From assembly GCA_023451825.1 (NCBI GenBank), contig JAEXYA010000056.1, positions 1 to 63,228 of the forward strand: 63,228 nt of DNA. The letters run 5' to 3'. The notes under the pieces are model-generated. The model did no database searches. It saw only the letters and a list, made by a program, of their open reading frames with translations, and was not told the origin of the DNA. Source of the DNA: Pseudomonadota bacterium. Its GTDB lineage: Bacteria > Pseudomonadota > Alphaproteobacteria > Rhizobiales > Xanthobacteraceae. This document shows, in pieces, positions 43,223 through 51,505 of the stretch. The number at the start of each line of letters is the position of its first letter. The first letter of the stretch is position 1. The position numbers and the translations under genes were made by a program.

Positions 43223-45441
43223 CAGAACGTGACCTTGGCCCGTACGCCATAGACCGCGGGATCGCCGAGCGAGCCGAAGGCGCCAGTGCCGGTGCCTTTG
43301 AAGTCATAGACATTCACGATGTAGCGCTCGTTGAAGAGATTGCGCGCGAACACGGCGACTTCATAATTGTTCTGGCGATAGCCGATCTGCGCATTGACGA
43401 CGGTGGCCGTGGACTGCGTCGAATAGTTGGCATCATCCAGCGCATAGCGTCCGGTAGTGCGCGCCTGCACGCCGGCAAAGCCGCCCCACGCCGCCTGATA
43501 GTCGATCCCGTAATTCACCGTGAAGCGCGGAATGAAGGCGACGTCGTTGCCGGTGAAGGTGCCGAAATTATTGACGAAGTCCTCATAGCGCGCACGCGTC
43601 ACGCCGACGCCGCCGAACACGCGCAGCTCCGGCAGCAGCTTGAAGCTGGCGTCGAATTCACCGCCATAGGTCCGCACCCGCTGCGCATTATTGACGCCGA
43701 AGGCGGTGGCGCTGAACTGGTTGAGAACCTGATAGTCTTGGAAATCGGACAGGAACAGCGAGCCGCCCAGGGTCAGCCGGTTCGACAGATGGAACGACTT
43801 GAAGCCGATCTCGTAATTGTCGGAGTTTTCCGACTTGAACGAATAGTTGAGCGGATCGGTGACCGTCTTGTGCGCGTTGAAGCCGCCGGGGCGGAAGCCG
43901 CGGGTATATTTGACGAAGGACGACAGGTTTTCGATCGGCGCATAAACGAGGCCGACCGACGGCAGCACGGCCGAGTAATCCGCCGATCCGGAATTCACGA
44001 TGGGCGCGAGCGAGTTATTCGACGCGCCGCGATGCGCCCATTCGTAGCGCAGCCCCGAAACGACGCGCAACGTGTCGGTCAGGCCGTAGCTGACATCGCC
44101 GAACAGCGCGACGTCGTCATTGTTCGCCTTGGCATAGTTCAGCACGTCGGTGGACGGATAAAGCGTCATGCCGGTGGTGATGTCCATATTCGTCTTGGCC
44201 GCGAACATGCCTGCCGACCATTGCAGGCGCGCATTGCGGTCGTTCGACTTCAACCGCACTTCCTGCGTCAGCGAGCCGACCTTTTCCCTCGTCACGCCGG
44301 AGAGACGGGCATAGGGATTGGCGGGATCATAAGGCGCGGCGGTGCCGTCGCCGTCGTTCAGGAAGTCCCATGTGGACCGGCGATAGGACGTGACCGACAA
44401 CAGATCGAACGTATCGAGCGACGCCTTGATGCGCAGCGCCTGCATGTCCTGCGTGATGCGCTCATGGCCGGGATCGTTATAGGCGACGGAGCGCGGACCG
44501 CTGCGCAGCTGCGCCAGCGGCATGAACGGATCGCTGTGATCGCCGAACCGCTCATGCTGGGTGATCATGTCGATCTGCAGATCGGCGGAGGGACGATAGG
44601 TCAGCTTGGCGCGGCCGGAATATCCCTGCTTGTCGCCATAGGGCTGGTTAAATGCGGTGTTGTTGTAATAGCCCTCATGGCCCGACATGACGCCATCGAC
44701 GGTGAGGAACCAGCTCGGTGCCACCGGCGTCGAGATGCCGCCTGCGGTCTCATAGCCGCGGTAATTGCTGATCGCGCCCATCAGATAGCTGCTGGGTTTG
44801 ACGGTGGGCTCGGCAGTGTGGATGTCGATGACACCGCCCGGGCGGCTATAGCCGAAGCCGGACACCTGCGCGCCGCGATACACGTCGATCCGCGCCACAT
44901 TCATGAATTGCGAGGCTCGCGCCAGCGTGGTGAGCGCCGGCACATCGTCCATGTAATAGGCGACGCCCGGGAAAGCACCGGGGGTCGACTGGTAGCCGAA
45001 TTCGCGCAGCCCGCGGATCGAGAAATTGGTCATGCGATTGCCGCCGGCATCGAAGCCGGTGACATTCGACAAAGCCTGCGAGAGATCGCGCTGACCCTGC
45101 ATGCCGGTCTGCGCGATCTCCCGGGCGCCGATCGACGATACGCTCGATGGGGTCGCGAGCATCGCACGATCGGACGCGGACAGGCCGGCAACGGGGGTTG
45201 CCGGCGCTGCCGAAGAGGCACGGCGGGCCGCTGCCCGCGGCGCGGCCTGCCGACGATCCGCTACCCTCACCTGCGCACGGCGCGCCGGTGAGGCGGAATC
45301 CACCGTCACGGGCTGGAGAACGGTCGAGGGCTGCCGCTGTGCCGCCGACTGCGCATGGGCCGGCGCGCCGCTCCACACCGTGCAGAGCAGAACGAATTTG
45401 AGAGAGAACAGCGCGCGCGGCGCAGCGATCCGACCAGACAT
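43222..45441 (-). CDS. TonB-dependent outer-membrane receptor
   Basis: A 739-aa receptor: signal peptide up to about residue 30 (FVLLCTVWSGAPAHAQ), an unusually Ala/Arg-rich linker (about 50-90), a plug domain (LSQALSNVTGFDAGGNRMTN, IRGLREFGYQ, RIDVYRGAQVSGFGYSRPGGVIDI) and a beta-barrel ending in FGSLGDPAVYGVRAKVTF with the terminal Phe typical of outer-membrane barrels. The barrel resembles siderophore receptors. Paired with the RhtX/FptX-type permease downstream. The ligand is unknown. Confidence 0.92.
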   Translation of the reverse strand: MSGRIAAPRALFSLKFVLLCTVWSGAPAHAQSAAQRQPSTVLQPVTVDSASPARRAQVRVADRRQAAPRAAARRASSAAPATPVAGLSASDRAMLATPSSVSSIGAREIAQTGMQGQRDLSQALSNVTGFDAGGNRMTNFSIRGLREFGYQSTPGAFPGVAYYMDDVPALTTLARASQFMNVARIDVYRGAQVSGFGYSRPGGVIDIHTAEPTVKPSSYLMGAISNYRGYETAGGISTPVAPSWFLTVDGVMSGHEGYYNNTAFNQPYGDKQGYSGRAKLTYRPSADLQIDMITQHERFGDHSDPFMPLAQLRSGPRSVAYNDPGHERITQDMQALRIKASLDTFDLLSVTSYRRSTWDFLNDGDGTAAPYDPANPYARLSGVTREKVGSLTQEVRLKSNDRNARLQWSAGMFAAKTNMDITTGMTLYPSTDVLNYAKANNDDVALFGDVSYGLTDTLRVVSGLRYEWAHRGASNNSLAPIVNSGSADYSAVLPSVGLVYAPIENLSSFVKYTRGFRPGGFNAHKTVTDPLNYSFKSENSDNYEIGFKSFHLSNRLTLGGSLFLSDFQDYQVLNQFSATAFGVNNAQRVRTYGGEFDASFKLLPELRVFGGVGVTRARYEDFVNNFGTFTGNDVAFIPRFTVNYGIDYQAAWGGFAGVQARTTGRYALDDANYSTQSTATVVNAQIGYRQNNYEVAVFARNLFNERYIVNVYDFKGTGTGAFGSLGDPAVYGVRAKVTF

Positions 45442-45493
45442 GGCAGAGGTCCCAGCTATTGAGCCTGAAGGGGATGAAGCTGATTTAAGGACA

Positions 45494-46195
45494 CTACTGC
45501 CGCAGCAAAATCAACGGATCGGCCATATCCGGCATCCGCCGCCACTGCGCGTTGTCGTCGGCCTCGAAATGCCACGTCTCGCCGGACGCCGAGAACATCA
45601 GCAATTCGCCGCGCTCGAGCCGCCACTGGGTCGGCTTGAAGTTGGCCACCAGCGCGTCGCAGCGCGGCTTGAGGAAGAGCTGGAAATTGTCGGGGCTGGT
45701 TTCGTTATTGGTCAAAGTGAGCCCGCAGATCGCACGACCATTGCCGCGCACGATGGACCAGTCGCCGATCATCGCATCCATCGTTTTCGACAGCGACCGC
45801 GCGGCGGCGAGGTTCTGCAGGATGTAGACCCCCTCCCCCGAGCGAACGCCCTCGAAGATGCCGCTCTCGACTTCGGTGAGGTCGATCACGGTCTCTCCGG
45901 TCGGCGTTTGCAGGCGCACGATGTCGAGGCCCTTGATACTCCAGGCGACGATGTCCCTGGTGAAAGGTAGCGCCTTGGCGCAATCCGGCTCGAGTTCGAG
46001 CTTCAGACCCTGCGGCGTACTGTCCGGCTTGAGCGTCACCACACAGGTCTTGCTGCGGTCAGTGGTGGAGAACTCCCACTGCCCGATCATGTTTTTCTTC
46101 AATTGCGCAGCATCCTGCGCCTGCGCCGGTGCGCCCGTCAGCATCGCGCTGGCCAAGGCCAGCGCAAGCTGCGTCATGCGTGCCGGCGCAGTCAT
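45494..46195 (-). CDS. AprI/Inh-like protein with two tandem inhibitor-type repeats
   Basis: A 233-aa exported protein (signal LALALASAMLTGAPAQAQ). Two copies of an Inh-like eight-stranded barrel are visible: MIGQWEFSTTDRSKTCVVTL ... SGIFEG and MIGDWSIVRGNGRAICGLTL ... ADDNAQWRRM, each with a paired-cysteine pattern (C..., PDC / C..., PRC). The family includes periplasmic inhibitors of alkaline metalloproteases, but such folds also bind small molecules. It starts 2 nt after the dehydrogenase stop and precedes the TonB receptor by 52 bp. Confidence 0.8.
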   Translation of the reverse strand: MTAPARMTQLALALASAMLTGAPAQAQDAAQLKKNMIGQWEFSTTDRSKTCVVTLKPDSTPQGLKLELEPDCAKALPFTRDIVAWSIKGLDIVRLQTPTGETVIDLTEVESGIFEGVRSGEGVYILQNLAAARSLSKTMDAMIGDWSIVRGNGRAICGLTLTNNETSPDNFQLFLKPRCDALVANFKPTQWRLERGELLMFSASGETWHFEADDNAQWRRMPDMADPLILLRQ

Positions 46196-46197
46196 GC

Positions 46198-47181
46198 TCA
46201 GCGGGCCTTGACCGGGGTTTCGGGGATCGGCGTCAGGATCGGCTTGCCGCCAAACCAGAGCTTGAGGTTATCGACGACCATCTGGTCCATGGCGTTGCGC
46301 GTCACCACCGACGCCGAGCCCACATGCGGCAGCAGCACCACATTCTGCAGCGCCTTCAACTCGTCCGGCACTTTCGGCTCCTGCGCGAACACGTCGAGGC
46401 CGGCGGCAAGAATGGTCCCGGACTTCAGCGCCTGGATCAGCGCCGGCTCATCGATGACCGACCCACGGGCGACATTGACGATGATGCCGCGCGGGCCAAG
46501 GGCCTGCATGACTTCGGCATTGACGATGTTCGCCGTCGATGGCCCGCCTGGCGTGATGACGATCAGCGTATCCACCGCCTTGGCCATCTCGACGAGATTC
46601 GGATAGTGCTGGTAATCGACGCCAGCGGCGGGATTGCGCGAGTGATAGACCACCGGCAGCAGCGAAGCATCAAGGCGGCGTGCGATCGCCTGGCCGATGC
46701 GGCCCATGCCCACCATGCCGACCTTGCGATCGCGCAGCGAGCCGACAGTGAGCGGATAACCCTGGGTCAACCACAGGCCCGAGCGGACATATTTGTCAGC
46801 CTGGATGAATTCACGCGCAGTAGCGATGAACAAGCCGAGCGCGACGTCAGCGACTTCCTCGGTGAGGACGTCCGGCGTATTGGTGACGACGATGTCATGC
46901 TCGGCCGCATATTTCGCATCGATGTGATCGTAACCGACGCCGAATGAGGAGACGATCTGCACATTCGGATATTTCGACAGCACGGCGCTGTTGACCGGCA
47001 CCTGCCCGGTGACCGCGATGCCGCGGACTTTCTCGGCCACGTTAGCCGGCACGCGTTCGAGATCAGGCAGCGTTTCATATTTGTGCAAGATGAACTGATC
47101 TGAAAAACCATTCTCGACCAGTGCCTTCGACGGCCCATAGACCAGCAGGTCGATCTTGTCCGAAGAGATTCCCGTCCCCAT
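46198..47181 (-). CDS. D-isomer-specific 2-hydroxyacid dehydrogenase
   Basis: A 327-aa NAD(P)-dependent reductase of glyoxylate/hydroxypyruvate type. The Rossmann motif is VGMVGMGRIGQAIARRL. Catalytic residues: Arg in VNVARGSVIDE, Glu in AGLDVFAQEPKVP, His in LLPHVGSAS. It overlaps the permease stop by 1 nt, so a transporter and a 2-oxoacid/2-hydroxyacid enzyme are co-expressed; this hints that breakdown of the imported compound yields a short hydroxy- or oxo-acid. Confidence 0.92.
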   Translation of the reverse strand: MGTGISSDKIDLLVYGPSKALVENGFSDQFILHKYETLPDLERVPANVAEKVRGIAVTGQVPVNSAVLSKYPNVQIVSSFGVGYDHIDAKYAAEHDIVVTNTPDVLTEEVADVALGLFIATAREFIQADKYVRSGLWLTQGYPLTVGSLRDRKVGMVGMGRIGQAIARRLDASLLPVVYHSRNPAAGVDYQHYPNLVEMAKAVDTLIVITPGGPSTANIVNAEVMQALGPRGIIVNVARGSVIDEPALIQALKSGTILAAGLDVFAQEPKVPDELKALQNVVLLPHVGSASVVTRNAMDQMVVDNLKLWFGGKPILTPIPETPVKAR

Positions 47182-48005
47182 TATTTTTCCTTTCGCAGTG
47201 CACTTTCATGCCAGCGCCGCAGCATCAGATGCGACACCAGCGCGAGCAGCATATAAATCACAATCCCGGCCACGGACAGTAACAATAGCGCGGCAAACAT
47301 CCGAGGAATATTGAGGCGATAGCTGGACTCGGTGATGCGATAGGCCAGTCCAGAGCCTGAACCCGCCGCGCCTGCCGCAATTTCAGCCGCCACTGCCCCG
47401 ATCAGGGACAGGCCGCCGGCGATGCGCAACCCGCCGAGGATATAGGGCATCGCCGATGGCAGTTGCAGATAACGCAGGGTCTGCCAGTGCGAGGCACCAT
47501 TCAGTTGGAACAAGCCGGCGAGATTGCGGTCCACCGAATTCAGCCCGAGCGTCGTATTTGCCAGCACTGGAAAAAACGCGACGATCCAGGCGCAGGCGAT
47601 CACCGCCGCTTCTTGCGGCAGATAGATCAGCATCAACGGCGCGATGGCGATCACCGGCGTCACCTGCAGCACGATGGCATAGGGCAAAAGCGAATATTCG
47701 AGCCACTTTGACTGGTTGAGCAGCAATGCCAGCGCGATGCCGCCAACGGCCGCGGCGATGAAGCCTTCGAGCGTGGTGAGCAGCGTCACGCCGAGCGAAG
47801 CCGACAGGATGGGCCAGTCAGCGACCATCGTCTGCCCGACCAAAAGTGGCCCCGGCAGGATGTAAGGCTGGATCTCGCCGATGCGGACGACGAGATCCCA
47901 TGCAACGAGGCCACAGAGAAACACGACAACCGGCCAGACGATCCGCTGCCAGCGTCCATCGCCGGATACGCGTGCCACCGCCGGCAATGGCTCCAGCCCC
48001 TTCAT
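47181..48005 (-). CDS. ABC transporter permease, NitT/TauT (SsuC) family
   Basis: A 274-aa permease with six spans. The EAA loop reads ATTLGLNSVDRNLAGLFQLNGASHWQTLRYLQLPSAMPYILGGLRIAGG in shape (A-x-x-L-G ... LP). The ATG at 48005 overlaps the ATPase stop by 4 bp (ATGA). The group carries sulfonates, nitrate, pyrimidine precursors or aromatic compounds. Confidence 0.9.
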   Translation of the reverse strand: MKGLEPLPAVARVSGDGRWQRIVWPVVVFLCGLVAWDLVVRIGEIQPYILPGPLLVGQTMVADWPILSASLGVTLLTTLEGFIAAAVGGIALALLLNQSKWLEYSLLPYAIVLQVTPVIAIAPLMLIYLPQEAAVIACAWIVAFFPVLANTTLGLNSVDRNLAGLFQLNGASHWQTLRYLQLPSAMPYILGGLRIAGGLSLIGAVAAEIAAGAAGSGSGLAYRITESSYRLNIPRMFAALLLLSVAGIVIYMLLALVSHLMLRRWHESALRKEK

Positions 48006-48787
48006 GCCAACGCCTCTGCTTCGCTCGCCTGCAACAGGGCCTGCGAGACATCGCGGCAATGGCCGGCATAGGCCACGGAGGTACGGAAAGCGTCGTCGCG
48101 CGGCTCGGCTGTATCGATATGGCACTCGGCATGAACGCGTCCGGGCCGCGAGGTCATCACGACCACGCGCTGGGACAGATAGACGGACTCATAGACCGAA
48201 TGGGTGACGAAGACGATGGTCTTGCCGAGCTTGCGCCACAGCGCGAGCAGATCGTTGTTCAGTTTGAAGCGTGTGATTTCGTCGAGGGCGGCAAAGGGCT
48301 CATCGAGCAGCAGGACGTCCGGCGATGTCACCAGCGCGCGCGCCAGCGACACGCGCATCTTCATGCCGCCGGACAGTTCACGCGGATAGGCATCGGCGAA
48401 ATCCGCAAGGCCCACCTGTGCAAGCGCATCGGCGACCCGCGTCGTTGATTCCGTATCCGCCATATGCGCGAGCTTGAGTGGCAACCGCACATTTTCCCGC
48501 ACCGTGGTCCACGGCATCAGCGTCGGCTCCTGGAACACGAAGCCGATGCCGTGGCGCGACGCCCGCGCAGGGACCTCGATGGACCCGGAGGAAGGCGCGG
48601 CCAGTCCTGCGATCAAGCGGAGCGCCGTCGACTTGCCGCAGCCGGACGCACCGAGCAGCGAGACGAACTCACCATTACGGATATCGAGATCGAGCGGCCC
48701 GAGCGCCCGCGTGCCGCTCTCATATGTTTTCGTGACGCCGCGCAGACGTATCGCAAACCCATCCTGAGACGATACGGTCGATGCCAT
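48002..48787 (-). CDS. ABC transporter ATP-binding protein, NitT/TauT (SsuB) family
   Basis: A 261-aa ATPase: Walker A LLGASGCGKSTALRL, Q-loop IGFVFQEPTLMPWTTV, signature LSGGMKMRVSLARAL, Walker B LLLDEPFAALD, switch His in FVTHSVYESVYLSQRVVVM. The tail holds two cysteines and is slightly longer than usual. GTG 48790 just before the ATG is an alternative start. Follows the binding protein by 4 nt. Confidence 0.93.
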   Translation of the reverse strand: MASTVSSQDGFAIRLRGVTKTYESGTRALGPLDLDIRNGEFVSLLGASGCGKSTALRLIAGLAAPSSGSIEVPARASRHGIGFVFQEPTLMPWTTVRENVRLPLKLAHMADTESTTRVADALAQVGLADFADAYPRELSGGMKMRVSLARALVTSPDVLLLDEPFAALDEITRFKLNNDLLALWRKLGKTIVFVTHSVYESVYLSQRVVVMTSRPGRVHAECHIDTAEPRDDAFRTSVAYAGHCRDVSQALLQASEAEALA

Positions 48788-48791
48788 CACG

Positions 48792-49814
48792 CTACTTCTT
48801 CGGCCGCAGATCGATGCCGACGCCCTTGTTCACGAACTGAAGCGTATAGGCATTGCGATAGTCGATATCGCGCTTGACCACGCCGGCTCGCGACATCTTG
48901 TCGAAGAAACTCGCTGCGCGCTCATCGCTCATGGCGCCGATGCCGTTCTTCAGCGTGTCACCGGAATCGACGATGCCCTTGTCGCGCATGACAGCGGTGG
49001 AATAGGCCAGCAGCTCGTCGGTCATCTCCGGGTTGAGCTTCTTGATCATGTCATTGGCGGCTTTGTTGTCGCCATAGAGATAGTTGTACCAGCCGATGAT
49101 CGAGGCATCGACGAAGCGCTGCACCAGATCCGGCGATTTCTCCACCGTCTCGCGCCGCGCCTCGATCAGCGTCGAATAGCCATTGAGCCCATAGTCGGCC
49201 AGCAGCATCACATTGGGTTTGAAGCCGGCCTGTTTCTCGATCAGGAACGGCTCGGACGTGACATAGCCTTGCATGGCGCTGTTCTTGTCCACGATGAAGG
49301 GCTGCGCATTGTAGTTGTAAGGCTTCACCTTGGACTCGCTGAAGCCGAATTCCAGTTTCATCCATTGGAAGTAGCCGACAATGCCTTCCTTGGAGATGAA
49401 CAGCGTCTTCGATTTGAGATCTTCCAGCTTGGTCACCTTCGGATCGGGATGCGACACGAAGACCTGCGGGTCTTTCTGGAAGATCGCGGCGATGGCGATC
49501 ACCGGCACATTATTGGCCACCGCATCGAAGGACTGCAGCGTATTGGCGCTCATGAAGAAATCGAGCTTGCCGGAGATCAGCAGGATTCGATTGTTCACAT
49601 TGGGGCCGCCCGGCACGATGGTGACGTCAAGGCCGTAATTCTTGTATGTGCCATCGACCACGGCCTGAAAGAAGCCGCCATGCTCGGCCTCGGCGACCCA
49701 ATTGGTGCCGAAGCTCACTTTGTCGAGCTTACCCTGTGCCCATACAGGCGACAGCGATGCCGACATCATCGCCACACCGATGGTTAACGCGCGCAGCAGG
49801 GACAACCGACCCAT
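48792..49814 (-). CDS. ABC transporter substrate-binding protein, NMT1/ThiY-like
   Basis: A 340-aa periplasmic protein with signal peptide (LTIGVAMMSASLSPVWAQG) and an NMT1 domain: VSFGTNWVAEAEHGGFFQAV, NYGLDVTIVPGGPNVNNRILLISGKLDFFM, LKSKTLFISKEGIVGYFQW. In NMT1/ThiY proteins the AEHGGFFQA helix contacts a pyrimidine ring, so an N-heterocyclic ligand is plausible. The ATG 49814 has TGGAG upstream. First gene of the eight-gene run, divergent from the creatininase gene with a 76-bp gap. Confidence 0.92.
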   Translation of the reverse strand: MGRLSLLRALTIGVAMMSASLSPVWAQGKLDKVSFGTNWVAEAEHGGFFQAVVDGTYKNYGLDVTIVPGGPNVNNRILLISGKLDFFMSANTLQSFDAVANNVPVIAIAAIFQKDPQVFVSHPDPKVTKLEDLKSKTLFISKEGIVGYFQWMKLEFGFSESKVKPYNYNAQPFIVDKNSAMQGYVTSEPFLIEKQAGFKPNVMLLADYGLNGYSTLIEARRETVEKSPDLVQRFVDASIIGWYNYLYGDNKAANDMIKKLNPEMTDELLAYSTAVMRDKGIVDSGDTLKNGIGAMSDERAASFFDKMSRAGVVKRDIDYRNAYTLQFVNKGVGIDLRPKK

Positions 49815-49890
49815 ATTGGACTCCAGTGACGTTTCTGGCCCATGATAGAAAGCAATCGCGGGACTGACTACCCCGCTCCCCCGCAAAGAA

Positions 49891-50718
49891 ATGCCCGCTA
49901 TGACAACATCCGCACCGCATCGTGATTGGACCGCCATCCATTGGCCCGACATCGCCAAGGGCGATCCGTCGTCATGGATCGCGGTGCTGCCGCTGGCGGC
50001 GACCGAACAGCATGGCCCGCATCTGCCGCTCGCCACGGATGTGATGATCGCCGAGGCCTATCTTGCCGAGGTGCAACGTCTGCTGCCTGCGGACATTCCA
50101 GCGACCTTCCTGCCCGTACAGCCGATCGGCATCTCCACCGAGCATCTCTCGTTTCCCGGCACGCTGACGCTGCCGACAGAGATCGCCCTGCAGAGCTGGA
50201 CGGCGATCGGCGAAAGCGTGGCGCGTGCCGGCGTGCAAAAACTCGTGATGGTGACCAGCCATGGCGGCAACAGCGCGGCGATGACGCTGGCTGCGCAGGA
50301 CCTGCGCGCCGAATACGGCATGCTGGTTGCGACCACGAGCTGGTCGCGTTTCGGCACGCCTGATGGATTGTTCAGCGACGAGGAAATCCGTCACGGCATC
50401 CATGGCGGCGCTGTCGAGACCTCGATCATGCTGGCGCGCTACACCCAGCATGTGCGCAAGGACAAGATCGCGAATTTCACGCCATCGACGATCGCGATGG
50501 AGAAGCAATATCTCCGGCTGTCGGCCAGCCGCCCCGCGCCGTTTGCGTGGCAAGCGGAAGACCTGCATGCGTCAGGCGCCATCGGCGATGCGACGCAGGC
50601 GAGCGCGGAGAAGGGTGAGCAGTTGCTGACGCACGGCGCTGCTGCATTTTGCGAACTACTCGACGATATGCACCGTTTCGACGTGAGCGTGTTCGATCGC
50701 GAACCGGACGCTTCGTAG
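49891..50718 (+). CDS. Creatininase-family amidohydrolase
   Basis: A 275-aa metal-dependent amide hydrolase. The family residues are in VLPLAATEQHGPHLPLATDVMIAEAY (Glu and His of the EQHGPHLP motif, then Asp), VTSHGGNSAAM (His) and HGGAVETSIML (Glu). Relatives cleave creatinine, formylated pyrimidine intermediates or peptide precursors. ATG 49900 is an alternative start. Divergent from the ABC binding protein, it is probably the first catabolic enzyme of the locus. Its TAG stop falls inside a palindromic repeat. Confidence 0.88.
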   Translation: MPAMTTSAPHRDWTAIHWPDIAKGDPSSWIAVLPLAATEQHGPHLPLATDVMIAEAYLAEVQRLLPADIPATFLPVQPIGISTEHLSFPGTLTLPTEIALQSWTAIGESVARAGVQKLVMVTSHGGNSAAMTLAAQDLRAEYGMLVATTSWSRFGTPDGLFSDEEIRHGIHGGAVETSIMLARYTQHVRKDKIANFTPSTIAMEKQYLRLSASRPAPFAWQAEDLHASGAIGDATQASAEKGEQLLTHGAAAFCELLDDMHRFDVSVFDREPDAS

Positions 50719-50821
50719 GATGGGTTGAGCGAAGGCGCGCAGCGCCGGAGTGAAAGCCCATCAGCGGAGCCTGCCGCATCGTTCGGCCGATGGGTTTTCG
50801 CTACGCTCAACCCATCCTACG
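50714..50821. repeat. Palindromic repeat (CGTAGGATGGGTTGA family), copy 2
   Basis: Ends cgtaggatgggttgagcga and gctacgctcaacccatcctacg; inner agcccatcag / cgatgggttttcg. The TAG at 50716-50718 is the creatininase stop codon. Confidence 0.94.
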
Positions 50822-50959
50822 GCGTTGCCGCTTTGTTTCATCGACAACACAATCCTGAAACCAAATAGTTCGAACCGCCCTCGAACCCGGCTCAAACATC
50901 CTCCGACTGATGGACATGCAAGCCAATACTGGCTGCACCCAAACAGGATGGAGTGTCTC

Positions 50960-51226
50960 ATGTCGATCAAGTCCAAGATTGCCGCCATTGCCCTCGTTGC
51001 CATGACCGCCGCTGGCGCGATGGCCACTTCGACCCAGGCTCAAGCCAAGGGTCCGGGCGTCGGCTTCGGCATCGCCGCCGGTGTCGTCGGTGCAGCTGTC
51101 GTGGGCAGCGCGATTGCTGCCAACAATTACGGCTACGGTTACGGTCACGGCTATCGCTGCGGCTGGACCCGCCAATACGACGTCTATGGCAACTATATGG
51201 GCCGTGTCCGCGTCTGCAATTATTGA
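50960..51226 (+). CDS. Small exported Gly/Tyr-rich protein
   Basis: An 88-aa protein with a signal peptide (AAIALVAMTAAGAMATSTQAQA), a small-residue hydrophobic stretch GVGFGIAAGVVGAAVVGSAIAA and a Tyr/Gly tail NNYGYGYGHGYRCGWTRQYD ending VRVCNY with two cysteines. Such proteins are common in Rhizobiales and have no known role. ATG 50960 has GGAG at good spacing; ATG 50948 in frame is less likely. Followed by two strong hairpins. Confidence 0.82.
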   Translation: MSIKSKIAAIALVAMTAAGAMATSTQAQAKGPGVGFGIAAGVVGAAVVGSAIAANNYGYGYGHGYRCGWTRQYDVYGNYMGRVRVCNY

Positions 51227-51255
51227 TCGGCCCCTGATCGGCTGAGTGGAGTTGC

Positions 51256-51291
51256 GTCCGACACGGGCGCCTCATCCACCCCGTGTCGGAC
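51256..51291 (+). terminator. Hairpin GTCCGACACGGG/CCCGTGTCGGAC
   Basis: A perfect 12-bp stem with a 12-nt loop, 30 nt after the small-protein stop and 5 nt ahead of the next hairpin. No T-run of its own; it may protect the mRNA end. Confidence 0.65.
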
Positions 51292-51296
51292 CAACC

Positions 51297-51335
51297 GACC
51301 CGCCCGGATGTCCCCCCGGGCGGGTCTTCTTTTTA
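51297..51335 (+). terminator. Rho-independent terminator
   Basis: An 11-bp stem gacccgcccgg/ccgggcgggtc with an 8-nt loop, followed by TTCTTTTTAT. Ends the small Gly/Tyr-rich gene transcript. Confidence 0.92.
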
Positions 51336-51505
51336 TGTAATCGAGCCGTCATAAAGCAGTGTCAGATAACGTTCGGAGCCTAGCGATGAAGCTGCTCCTA
51401 TTGCGAACAATGACATTGCGACTGTGGCCGTCTCGTCCTGACGAATCGGCCGCTTCTATGGAATATCGGGTGGCCGTTGTCGGCGACGAGTAAGGGTGAC
51501 GCTGC

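Noticed and set aside
43738..45291. 517-aa plus-strand open frame opposite the TonB receptor
   Set aside because: Antisense to a full-length receptor with signal, plug and barrel; no homology features.
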